Of a stretch of DNA of 33,446 nucleotides, positions 8,651 through 16,636 are shown piece by piece (positions within the stretch are counted from its first letter, which is position 1; each line of letters starts with the position of its first letter). A model generated the notes under the pieces. That model did no database searches. It was not told the origin of the DNA and worked only from the letters and a program-made list of their open reading frames with translations. Origin of the DNA: Polyangium aurulentum (GTDB lineage Bacteria > Myxococcota_A > Polyangia > Polyangiales > Polyangiaceae); the NCBI GenBank assembly GCA_945875545.1, contig CAMCKZ010000030.1:1-33446 (forward strand), read 5' to 3'. A program made the position numbers and the translations under genes.

Positions 8651-9868
8651 TTAGCGTGTCTTATAGGTTGCAACCGCGGCATCATTTTTCTTGCCCGCCA
8701 GGACGTCAGCGGTGTTCGCGCTCGTATCGCGGAGGAGGGTTTTGCGAGCGAAGGCCAGGGAGAACGCCCCGGCGATCGGTACCTGTTTCGCGTCGTCAAT
8801 CAACGGGCATTTCCCGATGCCGTAATATTGGTGGCACGCGCCCTCCACGTCGACCCACGTGAGCGGAAATGGTGCGGATCGGTTCCAAAAAGAGGCCTGG
8901 CCCACGTCGTCGTCGGTGCCCGTCATGTAGAATATCGGGATCGTGACGTTTGCTTCCGGATGCTCGCCGAGCCAGTCGGGGAGGGGACTTCCCGCCATGG
9001 CCAAGCCCGCGATCACGCGTTTATCGTGCACGCCTGCTCGAAACGCGGCCAAGTCGGCCTCGGTGCAGGTGCCGGCGGGCTTGCATCGTGCCTCAATCGC
9101 GGCGACGTCGAACGGCGCGCCGGCAGACGACCAAACCGTGTGGGTGCCGAAACTGTGACCGCTGAGAAAGACGCGCGACGTATCCAGTTTTCCCGCGAGG
9201 CCGTCGGTCGCCGGGAGCTTGGCAAGCGCGGTGATGGCGGCAGTCACGTCGAGACCGCGAAGGTAGTAGATCGACGGCGCTCTTTCCGGGGGGTCTGAGA
9301 GGGTGTTGCCCACGTGGCGAGGTGCCACCACCACCCAGCCGTGAGATGCAAAATGCCTCATCAAAAACGGTGTGCTTTGAGGAATACCGCGATGACCATG
9401 AGAGAATACGTGAACCGGATACCGTCCGCCGGTGTATGCGCTCGGAGCAAGCGAGGCATCGCTGATCGCAAGCGGGTCTCGGATAATGGACTCGTAGTTG
9501 GGGTGCTCGCCGTCTTCGTCCAGCGTGGGGTACCAAAGGTGCAGTTCGATGGTGCGTGTTGCGCCGCTTGGCGCGACGTAACTCGTACTTGCCACGCGGT
9601 AACCCACGTGAAACGGCCCCGCGGCGTCGAGGGCCCAGCCCATGGGATCGCCAAAAGTGGGGGCCGGCGTCGCCGCAGAAGTGCCCGCCGACGTGCTGCA
9701 CCCGGCCGCCCCCGCCGATGCGAGACCCGCGAGAATAACCGCGGAAAACCTCAGGAAAAAGCGCGACCCGACGCTGCGCCCGCCGCGCGCGCCGCGACCT
9801 GGGGCCTCGGAAGGCCGGTCGCTGGCAGTGTGACGGGGCAGTGTGGGTCGTGTGGGCGCGATGGTCAT
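8651..9868 (-). CDS. Alpha/beta hydrolase lipoprotein (dienelactone hydrolase / PAF-acetylhydrolase-like)
   Basis: This 405-aa secreted esterase-type protein is the first gene of the four-gene export block. After an unusually long basic N-terminus (about 36 residues) come a hydrophobic segment and the lipobox AAGC at Cys57, so a lipoprotein is likely, although the true start may be further in (no later ATG, GTG or TTG fits well). The fold is shown by PVHVFSHGHRG (oxyanion region, about 151-161) and the nucleophile elbow GHSFG with Ser239. Asp319-321 in MTGTDDD and His346 in GACHQYYG probably complete the triad. Such proteins cleave esters or acetylated phospholipids; the real substrate cannot be told. 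metK lies 78 bp upstream on the same strand. Confidence 0.82.
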   Translation of the reverse strand: MTIAPTRPTLPRHTASDRPSEAPGRGARGGRSVGSRFFLRFSAVILAGLASAGAAGCSTSAGTSAATPAPTFGDPMGWALDAAGPFHVGYRVASTSYVAPSGATRTIELHLWYPTLDEDGEHPNYESIIRDPLAISDASLAPSAYTGGRYPVHVFSHGHRGIPQSTPFLMRHFASHGWVVVAPRHVGNTLSDPPERAPSIYYLRGLDVTAAITALAKLPATDGLAGKLDTSRVFLSGHSFGTHTVWSSAGAPFDVAAIEARCKPAGTCTEADLAAFRAGVHDKRVIAGLAMAGSPLPDWLGEHPEANVTIPIFYMTGTDDDVGQASFWNRSAPFPLTWVDVEGACHQYYGIGKCPLIDDAKQVPIAGAFSLAFARKTLLRDTSANTADVLAGKKNDAAVATYKTR

Positions 9869-9946
9869 GCGCCCGGGACGGTAGCAAGCCGGTGGCCGGG
9901 CGCAACCTCCTTGACAGGTGGTCAGGCGGAAATGGGCCTAGCCTGG

Positions 9947-11098
9947 TTAGGAGTGAAGAGCCGCTTGGATGGCCTCGACCTTGCTGGTCTTTTCCCAGGG
10001 AAATTCCGGGCGTCCAAAGTGCCCGTAGGCTGCCGTCGGGCGGTAGATTGGCGCGAGCAGGTTGAGCTCGGCGATGAGTGCCTTGGGGCGCATGTCGAAA
10101 AGTTCCATGATGACCTTCTCGAGGCGTTCGTCGGAGACGGTGCCCGTGCCGAAGCTATTGACGTGCACTCCGACGGGACGCGCAACACCAATCGCATAGG
10201 CAATTTGCACCTCGCAGCGCTGGGCGAAGCCCGCAGCCACGACGTTTTTGGCAATGTAGCGCGCGTAATAACAGGCGCTGCGATCGACCTTCGAGGGGTC
10301 TTTGCCCGAGAACGCGCCGCCGCCGTGACGGCCCATGCCGCCGTAGCTATCGACGATGATTTTGCGGCCCGTAAGCCCGCAATCGCCCATGGGGCCGCCG
10401 ATGACGAAGCGGCCCGTGGGGTTGATGTGAAACTTGGTCTGCGCGTCGACGAGGTGCGCGGGAATTACCTTCTTGACGACGGCCTCGATGATGGCCTCGC
10501 GAAGGGTTTCTTGCGACACATCGGGGGAGTGCTGCGAGCTGACGACGATGGCGTCGATGCGGACCGGCTTGTCGTTCTCGTATTCGAGGGTGACCTGCGT
10601 TTTTCCGTCCGGGCGAAGGAATGCGAGCTCCTTCGATTTGCGAACCAAGGTCAGTTGTTGCGCGAGGCGATGCGCGTACTGAATGGGCGCGGGCATTAGC
10701 TCGGGCGTCTCGGTGGTGGCGTAGCCGAACATCAGACCTTGATCGCCGGCACCTTGTTCCCTGAAATCTCCCTCGTCAACGCCCATGGCGATGTCTGGCG
10801 ACTGCTGCTCGATGGCCGTCAAGACCGCGCACGTATTCGCGTCAAAACCGAGGTCCGAGTGGTCGTAACCAATTTCGCGAACCGTGTTCCGAACGATGGT
10901 CGGGACGTCGATGCGCGCGGTCGTCGTGATCTCGCCGGCGACAACAACCATGCCGGTTTTTGCCAGGGTTTCGCACGCGACCCGGGCGCGGGGATCTTGC
11001 GCAAGAATGGCGTCGAGAATGGCGTCGGAGACGTTGTCGCAAAGCTTGTCTGGGTGGCCTTCGGTGACGGACTCGGACGTAAATCGGTAGCGGGCCAT
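9947..11098 (-). CDS. metK: S-adenosylmethionine synthetase
   Basis: It makes S-adenosylmethionine from methionine and ATP in the cytoplasm. The 383-aa length matches the family (E. coli 384). The start at 11098 gives [21 protein letters not shown]; upstream in-frame sequence is unrelated. Signature sequences are GHPDK near 15, GEITT near 55, [12 protein letters not shown] near 115-126 (the methionine/ATP-site hexapeptide GAGDQG), and [16 protein letters not shown] near 260, the second family signature (GGGAFSGKD). All catalytic segments are intact. The 283-bp intergenic region upstream separates it from the divergent tRNA-Arg/CYTH pair and holds one strong hairpin (11239-11269). No SAM or SAH riboswitch could be recognised by eye. 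Confidence 0.97.
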   Translation of the reverse strand: MARYRFTSESVTEGHPDKLCDNVSDAILDAILAQDPRARVACETLAKTGMVVVAGEITTTARIDVPTIVRNTVREIGYDHSDLGFDANTCAVLTAIEQQSPDIAMGVDEGDFREQGAGDQGLMFGYATTETPELMPAPIQYAHRLAQQLTLVRKSKELAFLRPDGKTQVTLEYENDKPVRIDAIVVSSQHSPDVSQETLREAIIEAVVKKVIPAHLVDAQTKFHINPTGRFVIGGPMGDCGLTGRKIIVDSYGGMGRHGGGAFSGKDPSKVDRSACYYARYIAKNVVAAGFAQRCEVQIAYAIGVARPVGVHVNSFGTGTVSDERLEKVIMELFDMRPKALIAELNLLAPIYRPTAAYGHFGRPEFPWEKTSKVEAIQAALHS

Positions 11099-11238
11099 GG
11101 GAAAATCCGTAAATTTAGGGCGCGGTGATGCCGGGCGTGGGCTGGCGCGGGCGAGCGCGACCAGGGTGTTGCGTGGGGCGGAGAGCCCTCGGAATTTCGC
11201 CTCGTTAGCAGTCAACCCCAGCCTTGCCAATGAAACGC

Positions 11239-11269
11239 GCACGCCGCCCGTCCTATCTGCGCGGCGTGC
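11239..11269. promoter_or_regulatory. Hairpin in the metK / tRNA-Arg divergent region
   Basis: A perfect 9-bp inverted repeat, GCACGCCGC (11239-11247) and GCGGCGTGC (11261-11269), has a 13-base loop. It sits about 140 nt upstream of metK and about 110 nt upstream of the tRNA. Reading toward the tRNA it is followed about 10 bases later by CCCCTTTT, so it could be a terminator-like or leader structure. Nothing shows which strand uses it. The rest of 11099-11381 shows no gene or clear promoter. Confidence 0.4.
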
Positions 11270-11381
11270 CCGCGGCGCTCGCTGCCCCTTTTCTTCCCGG
11301 GCCGAACTCCGCTAAGGCACCCCTCTTCCCCTCTTCCCGTTATTTTCCCCTCTGCGAAAGACTCCCGCGTGGAATCCTTCG

Positions 11382-11458
11382 GCGCTCGTAGCTCAGTTGG
11401 ATAGAGCAGCGGCCTTCTAAGCCGCGGGTCGCTGGTTCGATTCCAGCCGAGCGCGCCA
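11382..11458 (+). tRNA. tRNA-Arg (anticodon TCT), CCA encoded
   Basis: A complete cloverleaf can be drawn. The acceptor stem is GCGCTCG (11382-11388) with CGAGCGC (11448-11454). The D stem is GCTC/GAGC around AGTTGGATA. The anticodon stem is GCGGC/GCCGC with loop CTTCTAA and anticodon TCT at 11416-11418. The variable loop is GGGTC, and the T arm is GCTGG-TTCGATT-CCAGC. The discriminator is G (11455) and CCA follows at 11456-11458. TCT reads AGA/AGG arginine codons, which are rare in this GC-rich genome. The final A of CCA is also the A of the ATG of the CYTH gene. Confidence 0.97.
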
Positions 11459-11994
11459 TGGCAATCGAAATCGAACGCAAGTTTCTCGTCCGCGCGCAGG
11501 CGTGGGAACGCGCGCACGCGGGCGTGGCAGGTACGCGTTTTCGTCAAGGCTACCTTTCCACCGAGGCCAATCGCACGGTCCGCGTGCGCGTCGCCGGCGG
11601 CGAAGCGTGGCTCACGATCAAGGGTGAACCCCAGGGAAAAGCCAGGCTTTCGCGCTTGGAGTTCGAGTACGAAATACCCGTGCAAGATGCACATATTCTC
11701 CTCGACGAGCTCGCGACGGGAATCGTCATCGACAAGGTGCGCCGCGTTCTCGACGTCGGCGGAACCGTGTGGGAGCTCGATGAATTTCACGGAGCCAACG
11801 CGGGTCTTCTCGTCGCGGAAGTTGAACTCGCCGCCGAGGATGCCCCATTCGTCAAACCCGATTGGCTCGGTGACGAAGTCTCCGCCGACGCACGATTTGC
11901 AAACTCGCGCCTGTCGTCGGTGCCATTTTCCGAATGGACCGCCGTCGACAAAGAGCGCGTTCGCCTAGGAATTGCCCCGGATTTGCCCGGGTAA
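11458..11994 (+). CDS. CYTH-domain protein (triphosphate tunnel metalloenzyme)
   Basis: This 178-aa protein has the compact bacterial TTM architecture, whose members hydrolyse inorganic triphosphate or related triphosphates in a beta-barrel tunnel with Mg2+. The hallmark EIERKFLV at residues 4-11 holds the ExExK motif. Further tunnel residues are in TVRVRV, LTIKG, RLEFEYEIP, WELDEFHG, LLVAEVEL and the C-terminal RFANSRLS. The start is forced: ATG at 11458 gives the canonical N-terminus, and reading upstream in frame through the tRNA there is no ATG, GTG or TTG before a TAG at 11389-11391. No Shine-Dalgarno is visible because that sequence is the tRNA T-arm and acceptor stem. One dispersed 11-mer (11681) lies inside. 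The precise substrate (PPPi, thiamine-PPP or ATP cyclisation) is not predictable. Confidence 0.9.
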   Translation: MAIEIERKFLVRAQAWERAHAGVAGTRFRQGYLSTEANRTVRVRVAGGEAWLTIKGEPQGKARLSRLEFEYEIPVQDAHILLDELATGIVIDKVRRVLDVGGTVWELDEFHGANAGLLVAEVELAAEDAPFVKPDWLGDEVSADARFANSRLSSVPFSEWTAVDKERVRLGIAPDLPG

Positions 11995-12094
11995 CAATGG
12001 CGGCTTCGCTGAAAACTTCGACCCCGCGTGCAACGCCCTGAAAGGGCTCGAAATAGGCCACACGGCCCTTCTCGCTCGTGGCAGACACGGCCCC

Positions 12095-14113
12095 ATGCCT
12101 ATGCGCCGTGCCTTTCATTTGGTTGTGCTCCAAGCCCTGGCCACCCTTGGCTCCCTCGCCGCGGGGGCCGCGACCTTCGACGCGCGCGGCATTTTTGCGT
12201 TCGATAAACGTGCAGTCTACACGATTGGCTTCGACGGCGGCGACGAGGTAACCGGTGTAGTCTACAAAGAAGATGAGACGGCGCTGCAAGGCAAAGGCTA
12301 TGCGCGGGTGACCTCGTCGGGTTACCGATCGAGCGACATCCCCGTGAAGCTTCCCGCAGCAAAAGCACGGTACCGCGCGGCCATGTGGGCGCGAAACAAC
12401 CGCGTGGTGGCCGACATTTCCGTGGAGTACCTGGGGCAAACAGGGGCGGGTTCCCCGAGCCACGCAGCGCGATTCTTTCCGACGGGCCGCGTGACGAGCG
12501 ACGGTTGGTACGAAGTGGCCACCGCCCCCTTCACTGTGGACGGAACACGTAAACACGAAACTGTATTGTCTCTGTATGCCTCTGGTGCCGACCTCGACGG
12601 TTTGGAGTTCGTCGAAGAGGGAACTTTTCGCGAGGCCGCTGTGTGCCAAGGCCGGAGCACCAGCACGTGCGGCGATGGCGAATTTTGCGCCGGCGGGTAT
12701 TGCCGAAATGGCAATGAGGGCGTTCCAGCGCTGCCCAATGAAGATGACCGGGTGCACCTCGCCAACTACTTGGCGTGGCGTCTCAAGGCGTTTTTCGGAG
12801 GTCGATTGACCAGGGAAAACACTATGCCCCAAGCTCTTTCATCGCTGCAAACGATGAAGACCGCCACCTCCGGGTGGGCGTACTGGAACGGCTATGCAAC
12901 GGCTATTCACCGGCTGCGTGACTGGCATACGACCATCAGTGGCCCCGTCGAAGTAGCGGGCCGCGGCGCGTTTCCGTTTTGCGTCGACGAAGCCGTCGCC
13001 GATGCGTCGCGGGCGCAGGCACCTTCGACCGCTGGCCTCCTCGATGTGATCATCACGGCGGCGGGCCCCGAGGGCAATTCGGGGCTCAAGGTCGGCGACC
13101 GAATCGTGGCGATCGACGGGCGGCATCCCATTCAATGGGCCGAAAGTTTCGACGACCTTTACTGGGGCTACTGGCGCGCCGACGACCCCGACGCGCACGC
13201 CGAAGGGCTTGAGCGGCTTCGCTTTATGGTGAGGCGCTGGGCCACGGAACTCACGGTTATTCGCTGCGATTCCGCGACCGGCGTCTGCGGTCCCCTCGAG
13301 CGCCTCGCGGTGAAAGACCTCCCAACGGCGGAACCCAGCGTGTACCCCGTCTGCGACCATCGGCCGTTTTATCACTTCGTCACGGGAGGGCCCGATCCGG
13401 TGACGCACTACCCGTCGCGAAGCGATCAGGGCATCTCCCTCGGACCCATTCGCGAAAACGTGCAGAGTGAAAGCATTTACACGATGGTCTGGGACAGCGT
13501 GATGATGGACAACCCGGACGACAACCCCTACGCGGCACCCATGACGACCCTGCGCGGAAACGCCTCCGCGGTGATTCTTGACCACCGAACCGGCAACGGC
13601 GGAACGGAGCCCGCGGCGGAGTTTTTGACGCAGCTTTTTCGCCGGCCAGCGATCCTCGGCGTGTCGTCGGGCTTCAATGGAACCGTGGGTTTTTTCGACG
13701 CACCGTACACGGCGGCGCATGGCCAGGCGCTGGTTTCCCGGTTGCACGATTCCGACGACGCGTTCGCCGTCGGGGCCAACGACGCCCGCGACACAATGCG
13801 AACGGCGGTGCTCCTGGCGCGCGACGGAAGTGCGAGCGACTGGTGGCCCGAGGGCATGAAAAACGGCGGCGCCAACATTCGCCTTTTTGGGCGACGCACG
13901 GCCGGGGCGTTCTCGTCGTTTTTTCAGTTCGACTACTTCGGAGGCATGAGCTGGCAGTTTGCCTCCGGCGAATACGTGCGCCCCGACGGCACGACCCACA
14001 TCGGTGAGGGCGTTCGTCCCGATGAAGACATTTCGCCGACCCAATCGGACCTCCTCGCAGGCCGAGACACCGTTTACCTGCGCGCCCTTGATTGGGTTCG
14101 CACCGGCCTCTGA
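12095..14113 (+). CDS. Secreted S41-family (C-terminal processing) peptidase-like protein with PDZ
   Basis: This 672-aa exported protein has a signal sequence after either Met1 or Met3 (MRRAFHLVVLQALATLGSLA); the ATG at 12101 is an equally good start. Residues about 30-180 look like a carbohydrate-binding-type beta sandwich. A short disulfide-rich knot follows from Cys184 (CQGR..CGDGEFCAGGYC). A PDZ-like segment with GLKVGDRIVAIDG lies near 330-342. The S41 core starts about residue 485 with AVILDHRTGNGGT, the counterpart of the family's DLRGNGGG. Ser579/Ser581 in DGSASD are nucleophile candidates. The Lys expected about 25 residues later in Tsp/CtpA is missing: the matching segment reads GRRTAGAFSS, closer to tricorn/IRBP-type S41. 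It may be an atypical protease or a non-catalytic binding protein. Two 11-mers lie near the 5' end (12211, 12256). Confidence 0.75.
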   Translation: MPMRRAFHLVVLQALATLGSLAAGAATFDARGIFAFDKRAVYTIGFDGGDEVTGVVYKEDETALQGKGYARVTSSGYRSSDIPVKLPAAKARYRAAMWARNNRVVADISVEYLGQTGAGSPSHAARFFPTGRVTSDGWYEVATAPFTVDGTRKHETVLSLYASGADLDGLEFVEEGTFREAAVCQGRSTSTCGDGEFCAGGYCRNGNEGVPALPNEDDRVHLANYLAWRLKAFFGGRLTRENTMPQALSSLQTMKTATSGWAYWNGYATAIHRLRDWHTTISGPVEVAGRGAFPFCVDEAVADASRAQAPSTAGLLDVIITAAGPEGNSGLKVGDRIVAIDGRHPIQWAESFDDLYWGYWRADDPDAHAEGLERLRFMVRRWATELTVIRCDSATGVCGPLERLAVKDLPTAEPSVYPVCDHRPFYHFVTGGPDPVTHYPSRSDQGISLGPIRENVQSESIYTMVWDSVMMDNPDDNPYAAPMTTLRGNASAVILDHRTGNGGTEPAAEFLTQLFRRPAILGVSSGFNGTVGFFDAPYTAAHGQALVSRLHDSDDAFAVGANDARDTMRTAVLLARDGSASDWWPEGMKNGGANIRLFGRRTAGAFSSFFQFDYFGGMSWQFASGEYVRPDGTTHIGEGVRPDEDISPTQSDLLAGRDTVYLRALDWVRTGL

Positions 14114-14131
14114 AACGCCCGAGACGAGTCC

Positions 14132-14995
14132 ATGAACCACGCCAAATTTCCTGGTATTTCCCACATATTCCTTCTTGCCGCGTTTGCCGCGTTTGCCGGG
14201 TTGGCCGGGTGCGCCAAGACCGAAAACCCCGCGGTCGTCGCCGACGTAGATGCGGGCCCGGGCGGGCCTACCGTTGCGGAACCGGGGGCACCGATTGTGC
14301 GCACCGTGGTGCAAAGAAGTCCCTTCGGAAATCTTTCAATCCCCGACAACTTGGTGCTCGACGGCGACTTTGAATTCACGGGCCGTAGCGGCCAAATGCC
14401 TTGGCTCGTCTTCGGAAACTCCGGTCAAGGAACCCTTGCTTTTGCAACGGGCGGCGCGTGCCGATCGGGCATTCGTTGCGCCGCGGTTCCCGCTGGCAGC
14501 GAGATGATCGGGTGGATGGCCTCGCCAAAAAGTGGTGGCATGAACGTGTCGCTGTGGGTCAAGCCGCCCAGCGGCAAATGCGACGATCTCCGTGTATCTA
14601 TTACGGATATGGCCGGGAGCATCGGCGGCGATATCGTGCGCTCGGAGACCCTCCGCGCAGGTACCGACGGCTGGTGCCGCTTCAACGGCGACGCGGGAAA
14701 CTACGCGGGCCAGCAGCCGGTCGTCTACATCGCCACCGCGAACAACCGCGTTCAGGGGCCCATTCTCGTCGACGACGTCGTCGCCCGCACGCTCCCGAGC
14801 ACCCTCAAAAAAAATCTCGCTGCGGCCCCATCCCCCGGGTCGCGCCCGTCGCCGTTGGACACCGAAACCCTCGCGCGGGTGCGCTTCATCGGCGAGTGGC
14901 TTCGCGCCCATCGCATCTTCGGCATGCCCGAGCGGTCAACCATCGAGGCCCCTGATTCGCGCCTCATCGATGCGCCACGCCAGACAATTCGCTGA
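14132..14995 (+). CDS. Lipoprotein with a carbohydrate-binding-like beta-sandwich
   Basis: I do not recognise a named family for this 287-aa protein. The signal segment to residue 27 ends in a lipobox (LAGC). Residues about 70-210 read like a CBM/discoidin-type jelly roll: NLVLDGDFEFTGRSGQMPW, then alternating strands with paired cysteines, ending in GPILVDDVVAR, a motif common to CBM-type modules. The last 70 residues are Pro- and Arg-rich and probably helical. It begins 18 bp after the S41-like gene and is probably co-transcribed, suggesting a pair of surface or periplasmic proteins acting on a polymer. No catalytic motif is visible. Confidence 0.7.
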   Translation: MNHAKFPGISHIFLLAAFAAFAGLAGCAKTENPAVVADVDAGPGGPTVAEPGAPIVRTVVQRSPFGNLSIPDNLVLDGDFEFTGRSGQMPWLVFGNSGQGTLAFATGGACRSGIRCAAVPAGSEMIGWMASPKSGGMNVSLWVKPPSGKCDDLRVSITDMAGSIGGDIVRSETLRAGTDGWCRFNGDAGNYAGQQPVVYIATANNRVQGPILVDDVVARTLPSTLKKNLAAAPSPGSRPSPLDTETLARVRFIGEWLRAHRIFGMPERSTIEAPDSRLIDAPRQTIR

Positions 14996-15056
14996 TAAAA
15001 TGTCGGCGGCGACGTAACGCCCACAGGGCCGTGCGCCCATGGTTTAGGTTCCCTCC

Positions 15057-16292
15057 ATGACCGACCTTGCCCATCGTCTGCACCATCCGCTGCCCGAGCT
15101 TGTGCCGGCGTCGAAGACCCTGGCCGACATCGATGGCCTTCGGGCAGCGGGCGTGCGCGCGGGGATCAAGGCGAGCGGGAATCCCGACGTGGGCCTGCTC
15201 GTGGCAAACGGGCTCGTCGATGTAGCTGCAGTCTTCACGCAAAATAGATTCGCCGCCGCGCCCGTTCTCGTGTGCCGCGAACATCTGAAGAAGAGTGGAG
15301 GTCGGGCGCGGGCCATTGTCGTCAACTCAGGAAATGCGAACGCGTGCACCGGCGATGATGGCTTGCAGAATGCACGGATCATGTGCGCGGACGTCGCAAA
15401 ACTCGTGGGCTGCGCCCCGGAGCACGTGCTTGTGGCGAGCACCGGCGTCATCGGCGTGCCTTTGCCCATGGCGAAAATTCGTGCGGGAATTATTGAGTCA
15501 TTTCAATCGCTTGATGCAGGTGAGCGCGCAGGTCGAGCCTTTCTGAGCGCCATCCAAACGACCGACGCCTACCCCAAAGAAGCGGCCGAGGTCGCGGACG
15601 ATTGGTCTGTGGCCGGCGTGTGCAAGGGCGCGGGAATGATCGCCCCAAACATGGCCACGATGTTGGCGTTTCTTGCGACCGATGCACCGGTGAATGCATG
15701 CAATCTGCAGGCACTTCTCGCGGCTGCCGCCACAGCCTCGTTCAACGCGGTTCACGTCGACTCCCACGCGTCCACGAACGACTCCCTCTTTCTCATCGCC
15801 ACGCGCGGCGAGTCAGGGCATCGCGCGCATGGGGTGGAGCCTGGGTTTTTCCTCGCTTTGGAGAGAACGTGTCGGCGCCTCGCGTGGCTCATCGCCCGGG
15901 ACGGCGAGGGTGCCACGAAGGTCACGACCATCAAGGTGTCCGGCGCTTCGTCCCATGAGGCGGCGCAGGCCATCGCTCGCCGCGTGGCCGAATCGGCTCT
16001 CGTGCGCACGGCTCTCTTCGGCAACGATCCGAACTGGGGCCGTTTTGTGAGCCAAGTGGGCAACGCGAAAGAGGTCGCAAGTGTGGCGGGCCTTCGCTGC
16101 CGCGTGCAGGGAATTACCGTGTTTGAGAACGATTCGCCCACGACTTTCGACCGCGCAGCCGCAAGCCAAGCGATGGCAAAAGAAGATGTGCTGCTCGAAC
16201 TCGAGCTCACGGAAGGCGCGGGCGAAGGCGTGATTCTGACGAGCGATCTCGGGTACCGCTACGTTGAAGTCAATGCAGAATACACGAGCTAG
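15057..16292 (+). CDS. argJ: Bifunctional glutamate N-acetyltransferase / ornithine acetyltransferase
   Basis: It transfers the acetyl group from N-acetylornithine to glutamate, running the cyclic arginine pathway, and may also start it from acetyl-CoA. The 411-aa length is typical. AGVRAGIK and VFTQNRFAAAPV open the protein, and VVNSGNANACTG lies near 90-101. The self-cleavage site is in KGAGMIAPNMATML, with Thr201 as N-terminal nucleophile of the beta chain. HVDSHASTNDS and FGNDPNWGRF are the substrate-site signatures, and the C-terminus VEVNAEYTS is family-like. The autocatalytic alpha/beta split is expected from family knowledge. No other arg gene is in the window. Three 11-mers occur here, each in a different codon phase (15364, 15699, 16274). 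Confidence 0.97.
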   Translation: MTDLAHRLHHPLPELVPASKTLADIDGLRAAGVRAGIKASGNPDVGLLVANGLVDVAAVFTQNRFAAAPVLVCREHLKKSGGRARAIVVNSGNANACTGDDGLQNARIMCADVAKLVGCAPEHVLVASTGVIGVPLPMAKIRAGIIESFQSLDAGERAGRAFLSAIQTTDAYPKEAAEVADDWSVAGVCKGAGMIAPNMATMLAFLATDAPVNACNLQALLAAAATASFNAVHVDSHASTNDSLFLIATRGESGHRAHGVEPGFFLALERTCRRLAWLIARDGEGATKVTTIKVSGASSHEAAQAIARRVAESALVRTALFGNDPNWGRFVSQVGNAKEVASVAGLRCRVQGITVFENDSPTTFDRAAASQAMAKEDVLLELELTEGAGEGVILTSDLGYRYVEVNAEYTS

Positions 16293-16462
16293 AATACCGC
16301 GCGCGATCTGGCCTTGACCGGGCGCCGAATGTTGGCACCACTGGGCGAGTCTTGGCCCCCCCTCGCAATTTGCGCACACCGCTCGACCCGAGACTGAGCG
16401 TCCTCCGGGTGCCTCGGTGCCTCCCGCTGCGGAGGGCGAAGTCCACGACGGCACGCGCCACG

Positions 16463-16589
16463 AGACCTCCGAGGCGGCGCGAGTTCACGGTCATCGGCGA
16501 CACGGTCAACGTGGCCTCGCGCGCTCCGCGGTCGGGAGCGCGAAGAGGCGATCTTCACGGTCTCGCGCACCACGGGCGACGTCGAATAG
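16463..16589 (+). pseudogene. Relic of a class III adenylate/guanylate cyclase catalytic domain
   Basis: The frame beginning at 16463 reads RPPRRREFTVIGDTVNVASR (to 16522), the highly conserved strand-loop of bacterial class III cyclases (usual form YTVIGDxVNxASRLE), including the Asp and Asn that contact nucleotide. After Arg the homologous LE is absent, and the frame continues as Arg-rich junk. Another frame carries a short peptide ending at TAG 16587. Nothing before 16463 or after 16522 forms a cyclase domain, so this is a decayed fragment, not a gene. An 8-bp inverted repeat (CGCGCTCC 16520-16527, GGAGCGCG 16535-16542) sits exactly where homology stops. The 344-bp space between argJ and pckG holds nothing else recognisable apart from the hairpin at 16602-16629. 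Confidence 0.6.
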
Positions 16590-16601
16590 AGACCGCGTGC
16601 A

Positions 16602-16629
16602 GAGCCTTCACCGATCGGGGTGAGGGCTC
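16602..16629 (-). terminator. Hairpin directly after pckG
   Basis: Arms GAGCCTTCACC (16602-16612) and GGTGAGGGCTC (16619-16629) pair over 11 bp with one G-U, with a 6-base loop. It begins 7 bp beyond the pckG stop codon. It lacks a U-tract on either strand, so it is a terminator or 3'-end-stabilising hairpin rather than a textbook intrinsic terminator. Confidence 0.5.
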
Positions 16630-16636
16630 CGGTCGA

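Noticed and set aside
9911-9916. TTGACA on the plus strand as a promoter
   Set aside because: No -10 element at suitable distance and no plus-strand gene follows; the flanking genes are on the minus strand.
11099-11238. SAM or SAH riboswitch upstream of metK
   Set aside because: I could not fold a known consensus by eye; only the hairpin at 11239-11269 is clear.
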